Part shown: piece after piece, positions 7,856 to 16,324 of the stretch
Numbering within the stretch: the first letter of the stretch is position 1
Layout of the letters: every line of letters begins with the position of its first letter
NCBI GenBank assembly: GCA_965641885.1
Contig: OZ282574.1
Span: 1,364,001-1,428,000 of the forward strand
Length of the DNA: 64,000 nucleotides
From: Pseudophaeobacter sp965641885
GTDB lineage: Bacteria > Pseudomonadota > Alphaproteobacteria > Rhodobacterales > Rhodobacteraceae
Direction: 5' to 3'
Translations under genes and position numbers: made by a program
Notes under the pieces: generated by a model
What the model was told of the DNA's origin: nothing
The model's database searches: none
The model's input: the letters and a program-made list of their open reading frames with translations, nothing else

Positions 7856-9808
7856 ATGTCTAGTCATACCGCTGCATTGCGCACCCGTCTGTTGTGCGGG
7901 ACCGCTCTTACTGTTTTGACCGCGCTGCCCGCTGCCGCGCAGGATTTTGAAGCCAATGTTATCTCACTGGATCCGATCGAAGTGCGCGGTCAGGATCCCA
8001 TGGGCGCCGCCGCTGACCGGGCAACGGCTGTCTATGTGGCTGATGCTGAGCTTGAACGCTCTCGCATGGGGGATGTGAAGGACCTGTTTGCAGGGATCGC
8101 TTCGGTCTCTGTTGGCGGCGCCATTCCTGTTGCTCAGAAGATTTTTGTCAACGGTGTTGATATGCTGAACCTGACAATTTCGCTGGACGGGGCCTTGCAG
8201 AATAACCGCGGGTTTCACCATGCCACCGCCAATGCCTTTGATCCAGGCGTTCTGAAGTTTGTCCGGGTGGACCCCGGTGTTGCGGCGGCTGACACGGGGC
8301 CAAATGCGGTGGCCGGTGCCGTGATTATGGAAACGGTTGATGCCGAAGATATCCTCGACGAAGGGGATAAATTTGGCGGCACCGCGCGGGTTAGCTATGG
8401 TGACAACGGCCAGACCTTTGGTCGCTCCCTGACGCTTGCCGGGCGCTCAGAAGGGTTTGAGGTCCTCGGCTATGTGAAATCGGCCACGGGCGAAGACTAT
8501 GAGGATGGCAATGGCAATATTGTCAAAGGCACCGCCGCAGAATTGCAAAGCCTGCTGCTGAAGCTGGCCTATGAATCGCTGGAAGGGCATCGGCTGGAGT
8601 TCTCGGGACAACAGATTAGCGATGATGGCGCGCGCCCCTATCGGGCAAATATCGGTGCGATCATCGGGGGCCGCCCGGTGCCCGAGACGCGGATCTACGA
8701 CACCACCAGAACCAGCTATAGCCTGCGCTATGAAAACACGCTCAACACCGGTCTTTGGGATCCGGAGGTGGTGATTGGCTATTCCGAAAGCGATATTCGG
8801 GTTCCCGATCCGTCTCTCAGCGTGGGGATCTCAAGCACATTGTCCGCAAAGCTGCAAAACACCTTTCATCTGTCGGATACAAACACCATCACGGCTGGTC
8901 TCGACTATTACGATCGTAAGTCTGAATATTCCGACCCGTCTCTGGGTCTGCTTGAAGAGTCCTCTGACAATATCGGGATCTTTGCACAGGGACGGTTTGA
9001 GCCGACGCAGAAATGGAAGATTTCGGCCGGTTTGCGCTATGACTGGCAGGATTTTACCGGCCTTGGTGGGTTTCAAGACAGCGTTTCGGGGGCCAGCGGC
9101 AATGCCTCGGCAACCTATAACGTCACCGAGGCCTTTTCGCTGCGGGCCGGCTACTCCAACGTCTTTGGCGGCATCCAACTGGAAGACAACTATGAATTCT
9201 GGCGGGGCTGGGGCTATGCCAACCTCAAGGAATCTCGGGCCGAAAACTACAACCTTGGCTTTGACTGGATCGGCAGCAAACTGTCTGTCGGCGGTGAGAT
9301 CTTCCTGACCGAGATCAAAGATGCCCGTGGTGGGGACGTCAATTTCGATTTCGAAAGCAAAGGCTTTAACCTGGGCGTAACCTACGGCTGGGACAGCGGT
9401 TTTGCGCGTCTGACCTTCTCGGATACCGAGATCGAAGTGAATGGAGCCTCCTCAGGCAGCTATGAAGCGCTCGATTTTGGCGCTCCGATTGGCCAGATCA
9501 TCGCCCTGCAGGTGCAGCAGCAATTGCCGCAGTTTAACCTGCTGGTTGGCGGCAGTCTCGACATGGCGCTGGATTATGATGATACCGCTGCCACCTCGGG
9601 TCTGGGCCTGCCCGGCTATCAGGTGGTCAACCTGTTTGCGGAATACACGCCGCCAGCGTTTTCTGCTGTGACCCTGCGGGCTTCGGTGAACAACCTGTTT
9701 GACGAAGACTACGCAGATCGCGCCACCTATGGCGCGGACTATAGCTCTGTTGTGGCATTGCGAGAGCCAGGCCGGACCTTTGTCATCGAGGCCGTTGCCC
9801 GCTTTTAA
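7856..9808 (+). CDS. TonB-dependent outer-membrane receptor, probably ferric siderophore
   Basis: ATG 7856 is chosen because GAGGA sits at 7846-7850; a TTG at 7844 in the same frame lies on that site. 650 residues, near the usual 650-750. A signal peptide ending LPAAAQ (about residue 29) is followed by a TonB-box-like ISLDPIEVRG, a plug domain (about 45-160, VNGVDMLNLTISLDGA, FVRVDPGVAAADTGPNAVAG), and a 22-strand barrel with alternating aromatic/polar strands, closing with LRASVNNLFDEDYAD and a terminal Phe. It takes up a large iron ligand across the outer membrane using TonB-ExbBD energy. The FecCD-type ABC genes that follow point to a siderophore; haem is the alternative. Confidence 0.9.
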   Translation: MSSHTAALRTRLLCGTALTVLTALPAAAQDFEANVISLDPIEVRGQDPMGAAADRATAVYVADAELERSRMGDVKDLFAGIASVSVGGAIPVAQKIFVNGVDMLNLTISLDGALQNNRGFHHATANAFDPGVLKFVRVDPGVAAADTGPNAVAGAVIMETVDAEDILDEGDKFGGTARVSYGDNGQTFGRSLTLAGRSEGFEVLGYVKSATGEDYEDGNGNIVKGTAAELQSLLLKLAYESLEGHRLEFSGQQISDDGARPYRANIGAIIGGRPVPETRIYDTTRTSYSLRYENTLNTGLWDPEVVIGYSESDIRVPDPSLSVGISSTLSAKLQNTFHLSDTNTITAGLDYYDRKSEYSDPSLGLLEESSDNIGIFAQGRFEPTQKWKISAGLRYDWQDFTGLGGFQDSVSGASGNASATYNVTEAFSLRAGYSNVFGGIQLEDNYEFWRGWGYANLKESRAENYNLGFDWIGSKLSVGGEIFLTEIKDARGGDVNFDFESKGFNLGVTYGWDSGFARLTFSDTEIEVNGASSGSYEALDFGAPIGQIIALQVQQQLPQFNLLVGGSLDMALDYDDTAATSGLGLPGYQVVNLFAEYTPPAFSAVTLRASVNNLFDEDYADRATYGADYSSVVALREPGRTFVIEAVARF

Positions 9809-9844
9809 GCGGCACGCAGCTTGGGGCTCCGGTTCGCCGGGGCC

Positions 9845-10324
9845 TCAAGGCAGCAGTTTGATCAGCAGGCGGGACAGGGTGTAGGCCTCGTCCGTCGTCA
9901 TATGAGGGCCGATTTCTTCTTGAATTGCCGTCCAGTAGATTGGCCAGATCTGCCCATGCAGACCTTCACCTTTGGCGGTCAGAAACAGGATTTGTTTGCG
10001 ACGCCCGTCTGCGACGTATTCGCGGCGCAACAGACCTTCTTTTTCCAGTCGGCCCACATGGCGAGACAGCGCGTATTGGGCGACAAACAGTTTTTTCTCA
10101 AGGGCTGCCATAGGTTGGCCTTGCGGGCCTGCGCGATCAACTTCAAGCAGGATTTCATACCAGATCGGGTCATTGATGCCGCAGGCTTTTAGCGCTTTGG
10201 CAATGCGGGGGAAGAACTTGCGTTGTGCCCGCATGATGTTGAACCAGACGCGGTTGTAGGAGACGGCCGGGTCGGCATCCCCAAAATTATCGGCGCCGCT
10301 GGAATGCTCGTTTCTAGCTGTCAT
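9845..10324 (-). CDS. MarR-family transcriptional regulator
   Basis: 159 residues with a winged helix-turn-helix: helices through MAALEKKLFVAQYALSRHVG (recognition helix YALSRHVGRLEKEG, about 88-101) and the wing LLRREYVADGRRKQILFLTAKG. N-terminal PIWYEILLEVDRA matches the dimer helix region. MarR proteins bind palindromes as dimers and respond to small ligands. It is convergent to the TonB receptor (36 bases apart) and divergent from the DUF2218 and ABC genes, so it probably controls this iron locus and itself through the dyad at 10380-10392. Confidence 0.88.
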   Translation of the reverse strand: MTARNEHSSGADNFGDADPAVSYNRVWFNIMRAQRKFFPRIAKALKACGINDPIWYEILLEVDRAGPQGQPMAALEKKLFVAQYALSRHVGRLEKEGLLRREYVADGRRKQILFLTAKGEGLHGQIWPIYWTAIQEEIGPHMTTDEAYTLSRLLIKLLP

Positions 10325-10379
10325 TGCTGTAACCTGTCTGGCTGCTCTGGCGTTATTCTACCCGGCTGCAGGGGCATAG

Positions 10380-10392
10380 CACAACAGTTGTG
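10380..10392. promoter_or_regulatory. Palindrome between marR-type gene and DUF2218 gene, candidate operator
   Basis: CACAAC-A-GTTGTG is a perfect 6+6 dyad in the 123-base divergent intergenic region. TTG/CAA half sites are common in MarR operators. It is 56 bases upstream of both start codons. Confidence 0.4.
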
Positions 10393-10447
10393 ATGAGCAT
10401 AAAAGTCTTGTAATGCCAAAATGTTAGCGACTTTAGGATGGAAACTC

Positions 10448-10741
10448 ATGAGACATAAAACCGAGACGGAATTCCACTCTGCGCGTAGCCGTGGCTACCT
10501 TGCGACAATGGTCAGCCATTTCGCCAGAAAGATCCCGGTCGAGGAGAAAGACGACACAGTGCGGCTAAAGTTCAGTTGCGGTCTCGCCGAACTCTGCGTG
10601 ATCGAAGGTGGCTTGCAACTGCGGATTGAGGCTGCAACACCAGAGCAGGTGAGACAGACCTGCGAGGTGGTCGAACGCCACCTGCTGCGCTTTGCCTTTC
10701 GGGAAGACCCCGAACCGCTTGTCTGGCGCGCTCTCAGCTGA
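10448..10741 (+). CDS. DUF2218 protein, siderophore-locus accessory
   Basis: ATG 10448 is preceded by AGGATGG at 10435-10441. 97 residues. The family pattern is visible: YLATMVSHFARKIPV at the N-terminal side, FSCGLAELCVIEGGLQLRIEA in the middle and HLLRFAFREDPEPLVWR at the end. DUF2218 proteins are small, presumably cytoplasmic, and often encoded beside iron-siderophore transporters; the biochemical role is not established. It leads the rightward group towards the ABC genes, with 137 bases before the binding-protein gene. Confidence 0.85.
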   Translation: MRHKTETEFHSARSRGYLATMVSHFARKIPVEEKDDTVRLKFSCGLAELCVIEGGLQLRIEAATPEQVRQTCEVVERHLLRFAFREDPEPLVWRALS

Positions 10742-10878
10742 CTGCGCGCTCATGGCCTGGCGTTCGGGTTAGCTGAGGTTCGGGTAAGACTGGACAGGCC
10801 ATTTACTATTCAATAGGCATGCCACAAATACCCGCAAAGCCAGCTTCGGTCAGCCATGCAATTTTGATGGAGAAATCA

Positions 10879-11789
10879 ATGTTGAAAGCGCTGAGTGTCT
10901 TTGCGGCTCTGGCCTGTGGCTCCCTCGCGGGGTCCGCCTGTTTCGCTGACCCTGTCGATGTTCGAACCTTTCGTGGCGTGCAACGCGTAGAGGCGCTGCC
11001 CGAAAAGGTCGCAGTGTTTGATGTCGCCGCGCTGGATACGCTTGCGGCACTGGGCGTGAAGCCCGCAGGCGTCATCAGTAATCTCTTTGTCGACTACCTG
11101 GATGAGGCGGCACAGGGGGCTGAAATCGTGGGCTCTTTGTTTGAACCCGATTTCGAGGCCATCAATGCGCTGGCGCCGGATTTGATCCTGGTGGGGGGGC
11201 GCTCGTCTACCCAGGCCGAAGCCCTTGCGGATTTTGCCCCCACGCTGGATATGACAATCTACGGCGGCGATCTGGTCGAACTGGCACTGGATCGGCTGCA
11301 AGACTACGGAATTCTGTTTGGCAAAGAGGCGGAGGCTGTCGCGCTAAGAGCGGCGTTTCTGGCAAAGCTGGAGCATGCAAAAGCCCTGGCGCGTGACAAG
11401 GGAACGCGCTGATTATCATGACCAATGGTCCCAAAATGTCTGCTTTTGGCGCGCAGGGGCGTTTTGGCTGGTTGCACACTGCGCTGGACCTGCCGCAGTC
11501 ATCCAAAAGCCTCGGGGAGAATGCCCACGGCGAGGCGATTTCGGCAGAGTTTATCCGGGAGAGCAATCCAGACTATTTGCTGGTGATCGACAGGCTGGCG
11601 GCCATTGGACAGAACGGCGAAGATGCCAAAGCGACGCTGGACAACGATCTGGTTCGCCAAACCACAGCCTGGCAGACAGGGCAGGTGGTCTATCTGGATG
11701 CTGCCAGACTCTATGTCTCGGGTGGCGGAATTCAGTCGATGAACCATATTCTGGATCAAATGATCGCAGCCTTTGAGGCCAATGGATAG
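10879..11789 (+). pseudogene. Periplasmic iron-siderophore binding protein, one frameshift
   Basis: Start ATG 10879 (TGGAG at 10868-10872) gives a signal peptide ending CFADP. The first segment covers VEALPEKVAVFDVAALDTLAALG, AQGAEIVGSLFEPDFEAIN and LAPDLILVGGRSS, classic for the FatB/CeuE-like PBP fold, and stops at TGA 11410-11412. The second segment, in another frame from about 11402, reads NALIIMTNGPKMSAFGAQGRFGWLH and continues to the stop at 11789. Both parts align end to end if one base is restored near 11400 (AAGGGAACG, expected AAGGGNAACG). This is either a recent null mutation or an error at a G-run; the transporter genes downstream are intact. Confidence 0.85.
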
Positions 11790-11792
11790 CTC

Positions 11793-12749
11793 ATGCCGCG
11801 TCTCTGGTTGCTGAGCACTGTTGGGATGATCCTCATCCTGTCGCTGGTCTCTGTTTTTGTCGGCGTCATCGATCTGTCTCTGGCCGGGATTTTGCGCGAC
11901 CCGGAGGCGCTGCAGCTGCTGGCTGTCAGCCGACTGCCCCGTACAGCCGCGGCCCTGTTGACCGGGTGTTCAATGGCGGTGAGCGGCCAGATCATGCAGA
12001 TCCTGGTGCGCAACAAATTCGTAGAACCCATCAGTGCGGGCACGGGGCAGGCTGCAGCTTTGGGCTTATTGCTTTCGGTGTTGCTGTTTCCCGCTGCCGG
12101 GCTGGCCGTAAAGATGAGCCTTGCCGCCGGAACGGCTCTGCTGGGCACGCTTGGGTTTCTGGCGCTGGTGCGGCGACTGCCGCCAACGGAGCCCTTGCTG
12201 GTGCCGCTTGTGGGGCTGGTCTATGGCGGAATTTTAGGGGCTGTTATGGTGTTTATCGCCTTTCAGGCCGACCTGATCCAATATGTCGAAGTCTGGATGT
12301 TGGGCGAGTTCTCGGGCGTTATGCGCGGCCGCTATGAGCTGTTGTGGCTGGCGGGAATTGCTGCCTTCATCAGCTATCTCATTGCGGATCAATTTGCCAT
12401 TCTGGGCCTTGGGCGCGACATCAGCCTTAGTCTGGGGCTCAATCATCGTCAGGTCATGGCGGCGGGGCTTTTGTGCGTCTCGGTGGTGTCTGCGCTCACG
12501 GTGGTCACCGTGGGGATGCTGCCCTTTATCGGATTGGTTATCCCAAATCTGGTCAGCCGCCGGTTGGGAGACAACCTGCGCGCAACTTTGCCAATCACCG
12601 CCTTGCTGGGAGGCGTCTTTGTTTTGGGCTGCGATATCCTGGCACGGATGCTGCGACACCCCTTTGAGGTGCCGGTGGGCACCATTTTTGGCGTCCTGGG
12701 CTCCATCGCCTTTTTGTGGCTGATCTACACGAGGCCACGCAATGCTTAG
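11793..12749 (+). CDS. Iron-siderophore ABC transporter permease, FecCD family
   Basis: 318 residues, ATG 11793 only 3 bases after the binding-protein stop. About nine membrane helices are apparent (for instance LLSTVGMILILSLVSVFVGV; LGLLLSVLLFPAAGLAV; AFISYLIADQFAILG). The FecCD hallmark VGMLPFIGLVIPNLVSRRLG near 240-260 is the loop that contacts the ATPase. It forms a heterodimeric pore with the next gene, moving ferric siderophore from the periplasm to the cytoplasm. Overlaps the next gene by 8 bases. Confidence 0.92.
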   Translation: MPRLWLLSTVGMILILSLVSVFVGVIDLSLAGILRDPEALQLLAVSRLPRTAAALLTGCSMAVSGQIMQILVRNKFVEPISAGTGQAAALGLLLSVLLFPAAGLAVKMSLAAGTALLGTLGFLALVRRLPPTEPLLVPLVGLVYGGILGAVMVFIAFQADLIQYVEVWMLGEFSGVMRGRYELLWLAGIAAFISYLIADQFAILGLGRDISLSLGLNHRQVMAAGLLCVSVVSALTVVTVGMLPFIGLVIPNLVSRRLGDNLRATLPITALLGGVFVLGCDILARMLRHPFEVPVGTIFGVLGSIAFLWLIYTRPRNA

Positions 12750-13686
12750 GCGCAGGTTTTTTTGGCTGGTTTTGGCCCTGATCGTTGTCTCAGTCTTGTT
12801 CCTGACCCTTGGCGTCAAGGGCAGCTGGAGCTTTACCCTCTGGTTTCGCGGCCAAAAACTTGCCAGCCTTGTGTTGATCGGCGGTGCGATCTCCACTGCA
12901 ACTATTCTGTTTCAGACCATAACGCATAACCGCATTCTGACCCCGTCGATCATGGGGTTTGACGCGCTGTACATTTTGATCCTGACGGTGATGATCTTTA
13001 TGATGGGTGCCAGCGCGTATGCACAGTTTCTCAAGGTGGAACTCTTTCTCATCAATCTTGTCTTGCTGACCCTAGCCTCGGTGGGACTGTTCACTGTGCT
13101 GTTAAAAGATCAGAGCAGTGATCTGATGCGGATGGTCCTTACCGGTATTATTCTGGGATCCTTGTTCAGATCTCTGGTGCAGATGATCCAGCGCCTCATT
13201 GACCCCAGCGAGTTTTCCGTTCTGCAATCGGTCTCTTTTGCGCGGTTCAACAAGGTCGATGCGGATTTGTTGCTGGTCAGCGCCGTTCTGGTGGGGCTGA
13301 CCTGGGCTATGATCTGGAAGATGCGCCACCGGCTGGATGTTCTGGCGCTGGGAACGGTGCTGCCGGTCAGCCTCGGAGCAGATCCCAATCGCGGCCAGCT
13401 GCTGGTGCTGGTGCTGATTTCCGTCCTGGTCTCTGTGTCCACCGCTCTGGTGGGGCCTGTGGCCTTTTTGGGGCTTTTGGTCAGCAGCCTGACCTATCGC
13501 CTTATTCCCAGCTGGCACCATGGCCATATCCTACCCGCCGCCATTTTGATTGGCGGCATAACGCTGGTGGGTGGCCAGATGGTGCTTGAGCGCATTTTGC
13601 ACATGGAGACACCCCTCACTGTTGTGGTTGAGTGCCTTGGCGGTTTGGTCTTTTTGTTTTTGATACTGCGAAAGGGCAGCGCATGA
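12742..13686 (+). CDS. Iron-siderophore ABC transporter permease, second subunit
   Basis: 314 residues, start ATG 12742 inside the end of the first permease. Hydrophobic throughout, with about eight to ten helices. Conserved stretches are AISTATILFQTITHNRILTP (about 50-70) and VGPVAFLGLLVSSLTYRLIP (about 235-255), the ATPase-contact region. Sequence style is close to the VctG/FatC/YclO group that handles catecholate or petrobactin-type siderophores; the exact ligand is not readable. Confidence 0.92.
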   Translation: MLRRRFFWLVLALIVVSVLFLTLGVKGSWSFTLWFRGQKLASLVLIGGAISTATILFQTITHNRILTPSIMGFDALYILILTVMIFMMGASAYAQFLKVELFLINLVLLTLASVGLFTVLLKDQSSDLMRMVLTGIILGSLFRSLVQMIQRLIDPSEFSVLQSVSFARFNKVDADLLLVSAVLVGLTWAMIWKMRHRLDVLALGTVLPVSLGADPNRGQLLVLVLISVLVSVSTALVGPVAFLGLLVSSLTYRLIPSWHHGHILPAAILIGGITLVGGQMVLERILHMETPLTVVVECLGGLVFLFLILRKGSA

Positions 13687-14435
13687 TCCGAATCACGGAT
13701 ATCAGCCACCAGATCGCCGGGCAGGAAATCCTGCACAGGGTGAATCTTGACATCCCGAAGGGCGGGCTCACAGCGCTTGTTGGTCCCAATGGGGCGGGGA
13801 AATCAACGCTGCTGTCACTGGTTGCGCGCTTGCTAAAGGCCCAATCCGGGCGGATTGAGATCAACGGTCAGGATCTGAGCCAATACAGCCATGGGGATCT
13901 GGCAAAGCTGCTGGCAATCCTGCCGCAGGTTTTGACCAGCACCCATCGCATCAGTGTCAAAGACCTGGTGGGCTTTGGGCGATACCCCTACAGCCGGGGG
14001 AGGCTGGGGCCTCAGGATCGCAAAGTGGTGGCACAGGTGCTGCAGAGCTTTGAGCTGCAGCAGATCGAAGACCGGTTTCTTGATACCCTGTCAGGTGGCC
14101 AGAGGCAGCGCGCCTATACGGCCATGGCCTGGGCGCAGGATACCGAGTATTTGTTGCTGGATGAGCCGCTGAACAATTTGGATATCGCCGCCTCCCGCAG
14201 CCTGATGGCGCGCCTAAAGACACTGGCCCAGCAAGAACAGCGCACAATTGTCATTGTTCTGCACGACATCAACTATGCGGCGGGCTACGCCGACCATATT
14301 GTTGCGCTGAAAGCGGGACAGATTGTGGCGGCGGGCTCGCCTCAAGAGATCGTCTCAGAGGACTTTTTGCGCGAGGTCTTTGAAACCGATGCCAAGGTGG
14401 TTTTTGCCGGGGAAAGACCACTTGTGGTCGTGTAA
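13683..14435 (+). CDS. Iron-siderophore ABC transporter ATP-binding protein
   Basis: Start ATG 13683 overlaps the permease stop as ATGA. 250 residues: Walker A GPNGAGKST (about 36-44), Q-loop ILPQ, signature LSGGQRQR (about 137-144), Walker B YLLLDEPLNNLD and H-loop VLHDINYA. Length and motif spacing are those of FepC/FecE-type subunits. It powers the two permeases encoded upstream. A short hairpin (14469-14486) lies after the stop but without a T-tract. Confidence 0.93.
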   Translation: MIRITDISHQIAGQEILHRVNLDIPKGGLTALVGPNGAGKSTLLSLVARLLKAQSGRIEINGQDLSQYSHGDLAKLLAILPQVLTSTHRISVKDLVGFGRYPYSRGRLGPQDRKVVAQVLQSFELQQIEDRFLDTLSGGQRQRAYTAMAWAQDTEYLLLDEPLNNLDIAASRSLMARLKTLAQQEQRTIVIVLHDINYAAGYADHIVALKAGQIVAAGSPQEIVSEDFLREVFETDAKVVFAGERPLVVV

Positions 14436-14874
14436 CGGCACATACTGCCCCTCTATGATGTTGCGGTTGCCAGTAAAATAACTGGCAGCCCTTAGGGATG
14501 AGAATGCCTGCGCATAGCTCACCCATCGTGCTTACCTTTTGCTAACAATACCCATGGGGCGAACTGGCCGTAAACGCACAGAGCACCGCCAGATACTGCG
14601 GTTTTTTCAGGCCGCGTGGCGACACGCCTGCAGGCTGCGCCTGAGCAAAACTGTCCTCAGCGCCGCTCCGGCGGCCTTGCGCGTTGTCGCGATGCCAGGC
14701 CTGCGCCAGCGCGCGGCGCGTGCAGCATATGACATCGTCCTCACCAATAAGAGTTCTGGGCTGTGCGGGCGCTCTCCCCAAGCTTGTGCGTGCTTCATGT
14801 AATAAACGTGAGAAGATCCTTGGTGCACATCATCGAAATGATGTGCGTTTTAGCATCCTAGAAAGGGATTGAAG
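14436..14874. other. 439-base intergenic region with hairpins
   Basis: No credible gene. A weak hairpin GCCAGT/ACTGGC at 14469-14486 may end the iron operon. A perfect 9+9 dyad, GCACATCAT-CGAA-ATGATGTGC at 14825-14846, lies 28 bases before the next start codon and is a candidate operator or leader hairpin. Confidence 0.5.
14825..14846. promoter_or_regulatory. Perfect 9+9 dyad before the unknown gene at 14875
   Basis: GCACATCAT (14825-14833) and ATGATGTGC (14838-14846) around CGAA. The position between likely promoter and ribosome site fits a repressor operator or an mRNA 5' hairpin. It shares a CACAT core with the TTCACATGTGAA-type sites near 16240. Confidence 0.35.
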
Positions 14875-15543
14875 ATGACCAATGATCACGTTTTGCTTCA
14901 CATGAAAGCTATCACAGAAAGAATGGCAGCGGCGGGTCTTACGCTGTCAACACGCAGCGAACAAAGCAGCGTAGACGAAGGGTTGCAGCAAGTCGGCAAG
15001 ATGCGGGTTCATCCCATGTCGGAGGTGCATGAGGATGAGCTGGCAGATGGCCGGGCCTTTTGGCTGTTCCTGGAGAGAGAAGGCCTCTGCATATCCTGTA
15101 TCTCGGCGCGGTTGGTTTGCCTGGAAGACGAGGATTTTGGTAGTCATTTCAGGTCGCTGGCTGAATCCAGATATGAGGGAAGATGCGGTGTCGTCTCAGA
15201 CGTCTCCCAGCCTCTGGTGGACGATCTGAAAGGCAGGCTGATCTACTTTGGCGGCATTGAGGTCGCGCCCGGTGAGCGGGGCGGCATTCGCCAGCTGAGC
15301 GATTTCGCACAATACGCCAAGCTCCTTGCCGCGACCAGGTGGGAGTTCGACTGGATGTATACGATCATTGCCTACCGGCACCGGCGTCTGGCGGATGACT
15401 ATGGGTTCACCGGAAAATACCGCAATGCCGTAACCTGGAGCACTCCGGTTCCGGAGGGTCTGTCGAATGATCAGATGTTCCTAGGCCTCAACTCGATCCA
15501 CTTCAGCCACATCCTCAACAGTGTTGAGCCAGGTCAGCTTTGA
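14875..15543 (+). CDS. Hypothetical protein, 222 aa
   Basis: ATG 14875 follows GAAAGGGA at 14861-14868. I do not recognise the family. The protein is soluble, without signal peptide or membrane helix. It has a strand-like segment AFWLFLEREGLCISCISARL and a later block IYFGGIEVAPGERGGIRQLS followed by ATRWEFDWMYTIIAYRHRRL and YGFTGKYRNAVTW. This strand/loop/helix order is loosely like an acyltransferase (GNAT) fold, but no acetyl-CoA loop motif can be claimed. Its 3' end overlaps the convergent XRE regulator gene by 63 bases. Confidence 0.7.
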   Translation: MTNDHVLLHMKAITERMAAAGLTLSTRSEQSSVDEGLQQVGKMRVHPMSEVHEDELADGRAFWLFLEREGLCISCISARLVCLEDEDFGSHFRSLAESRYEGRCGVVSDVSQPLVDDLKGRLIYFGGIEVAPGERGGIRQLSDFAQYAKLLAATRWEFDWMYTIIAYRHRRLADDYGFTGKYRNAVTWSTPVPEGLSNDQMFLGLNSIHFSHILNSVEPGQL

Positions 15544-16218
15544 AAAAATAGCCGTGATCGGCCCCTGCGCGGGGTCGGTCACCCTCATTGTGACCTTGCG
15601 ATAGCCTCCGGTGACCCGCTGTCCTTTGGTGAACACATCGATCGTTTCATCGGAAACAAAGTAGGGCACACTGTCCAGCATCTTGTGAGAATGCATGGCG
15701 CGCTCGATCACTTTTTCCCCAAACGAGCCGACGACCTTATAGAAATCGCTTTTCTCGGCCAGCATGAGGCGCTCTGCTGTGGTGCTTCTGGAGCCGATGC
15801 GAATGGGGTGCATGATGGCATCCGTATCCTTGATGGGCTGGTAGAGATCCACCTGGTCGGCAAACCACTCCCAGTTTCGCAGCTGGCCACCTTCGCGGCG
15901 ATACCAGTCAAGGATGTGGTCTGTCGTCACATGAAAGCCCGCCCTGGAACAGGCGGCACGATCAGCGTTTGCGATCTCTGCGGCCTGCCATTTGTTTTGC
16001 GGCGCGATCTGCGAGGCCATCTCGCTTTCGGTTTCTGTGAAGAATTCAATCGGGATTTGCAGCACCACAGAGAGCTTATGCACAGTGTCAAAGGGGATGG
16101 GCCGTTCGTGTTTTATCTGACTGTACAGAGTGCCATATGAGATATTTGCCAGCTCGCAGGCAGGTTTCAGTTTGAGATTGGCCAGCTTGCAGGCGGCCTG
16201 GATCTTTGTCGCAATCAT
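15481..16218 (-). CDS. XRE-type regulator with C-terminal sensor-like domain
   Basis: 245 residues. The N-terminus (about 5-60) is a helix-turn-helix: KLKPACELANISYGTLYSQI with the recognition helix around ISYGTLYSQIKHERPIPFD, then LSVVLQIPIEFFTE, as in Cro/CI proteins. The rest (about 75-240) contains a block similar in layout to a PAS-like ligand domain (DQVDLYQPIKDTDAIMHPIR, VTGGYRKVTMRVTDPAQGPI). It is divergent from the gene at 16325; two TTCACATGTGAA-like palindromes lie between them, so autoregulation is likely. The 63-base tail-to-tail overlap with 14875-15543 could allow antisense interference. Confidence 0.8.
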   Translation of the reverse strand: MIATKIQAACKLANLKLKPACELANISYGTLYSQIKHERPIPFDTVHKLSVVLQIPIEFFTETESEMASQIAPQNKWQAAEIANADRAACSRAGFHVTTDHILDWYRREGGQLRNWEWFADQVDLYQPIKDTDAIMHPIRIGSRSTTAERLMLAEKSDFYKVVGSFGEKVIERAMHSHKMLDSVPYFVSDETIDVFTKGQRVTGGYRKVTMRVTDPAQGPITAIFSKLTWLNTVEDVAEVDRVEA

Positions 16219-16232
16219 CGGGGATTTCCAAA

Positions 16233-16273
16233 TTCACATGTGTGTATTTTCCTTCTAACAGTTGACATGTGAA
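16233..16273. promoter_or_regulatory. Paired TTCACATGTGAA-like operators
   Basis: TTCACATGTGTG begins at 16233 and TTGACATGTGAA ends at 16273. Each is a near-palindrome around ACATGT, centres about 32 bases apart (three helical turns), and the outer halves form a perfect 9-base inverted repeat TTCACATGT/ACATGTGAA. They occupy the divergent region between the XRE regulator and the gene at 16325, as expected for cooperative repressor binding. Confidence 0.5.
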
Positions 16274-16324
16274 AATCAAGCGTCCAACAGTTTTTGCGTA
16301 TATCTATTTTGAGGCAGGCATTCT

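Noticed and set aside
14539..14802. 87-codon plus frame after the iron operon
   Set aside because: Arg/Ala-rich random-looking product and no ribosome site.
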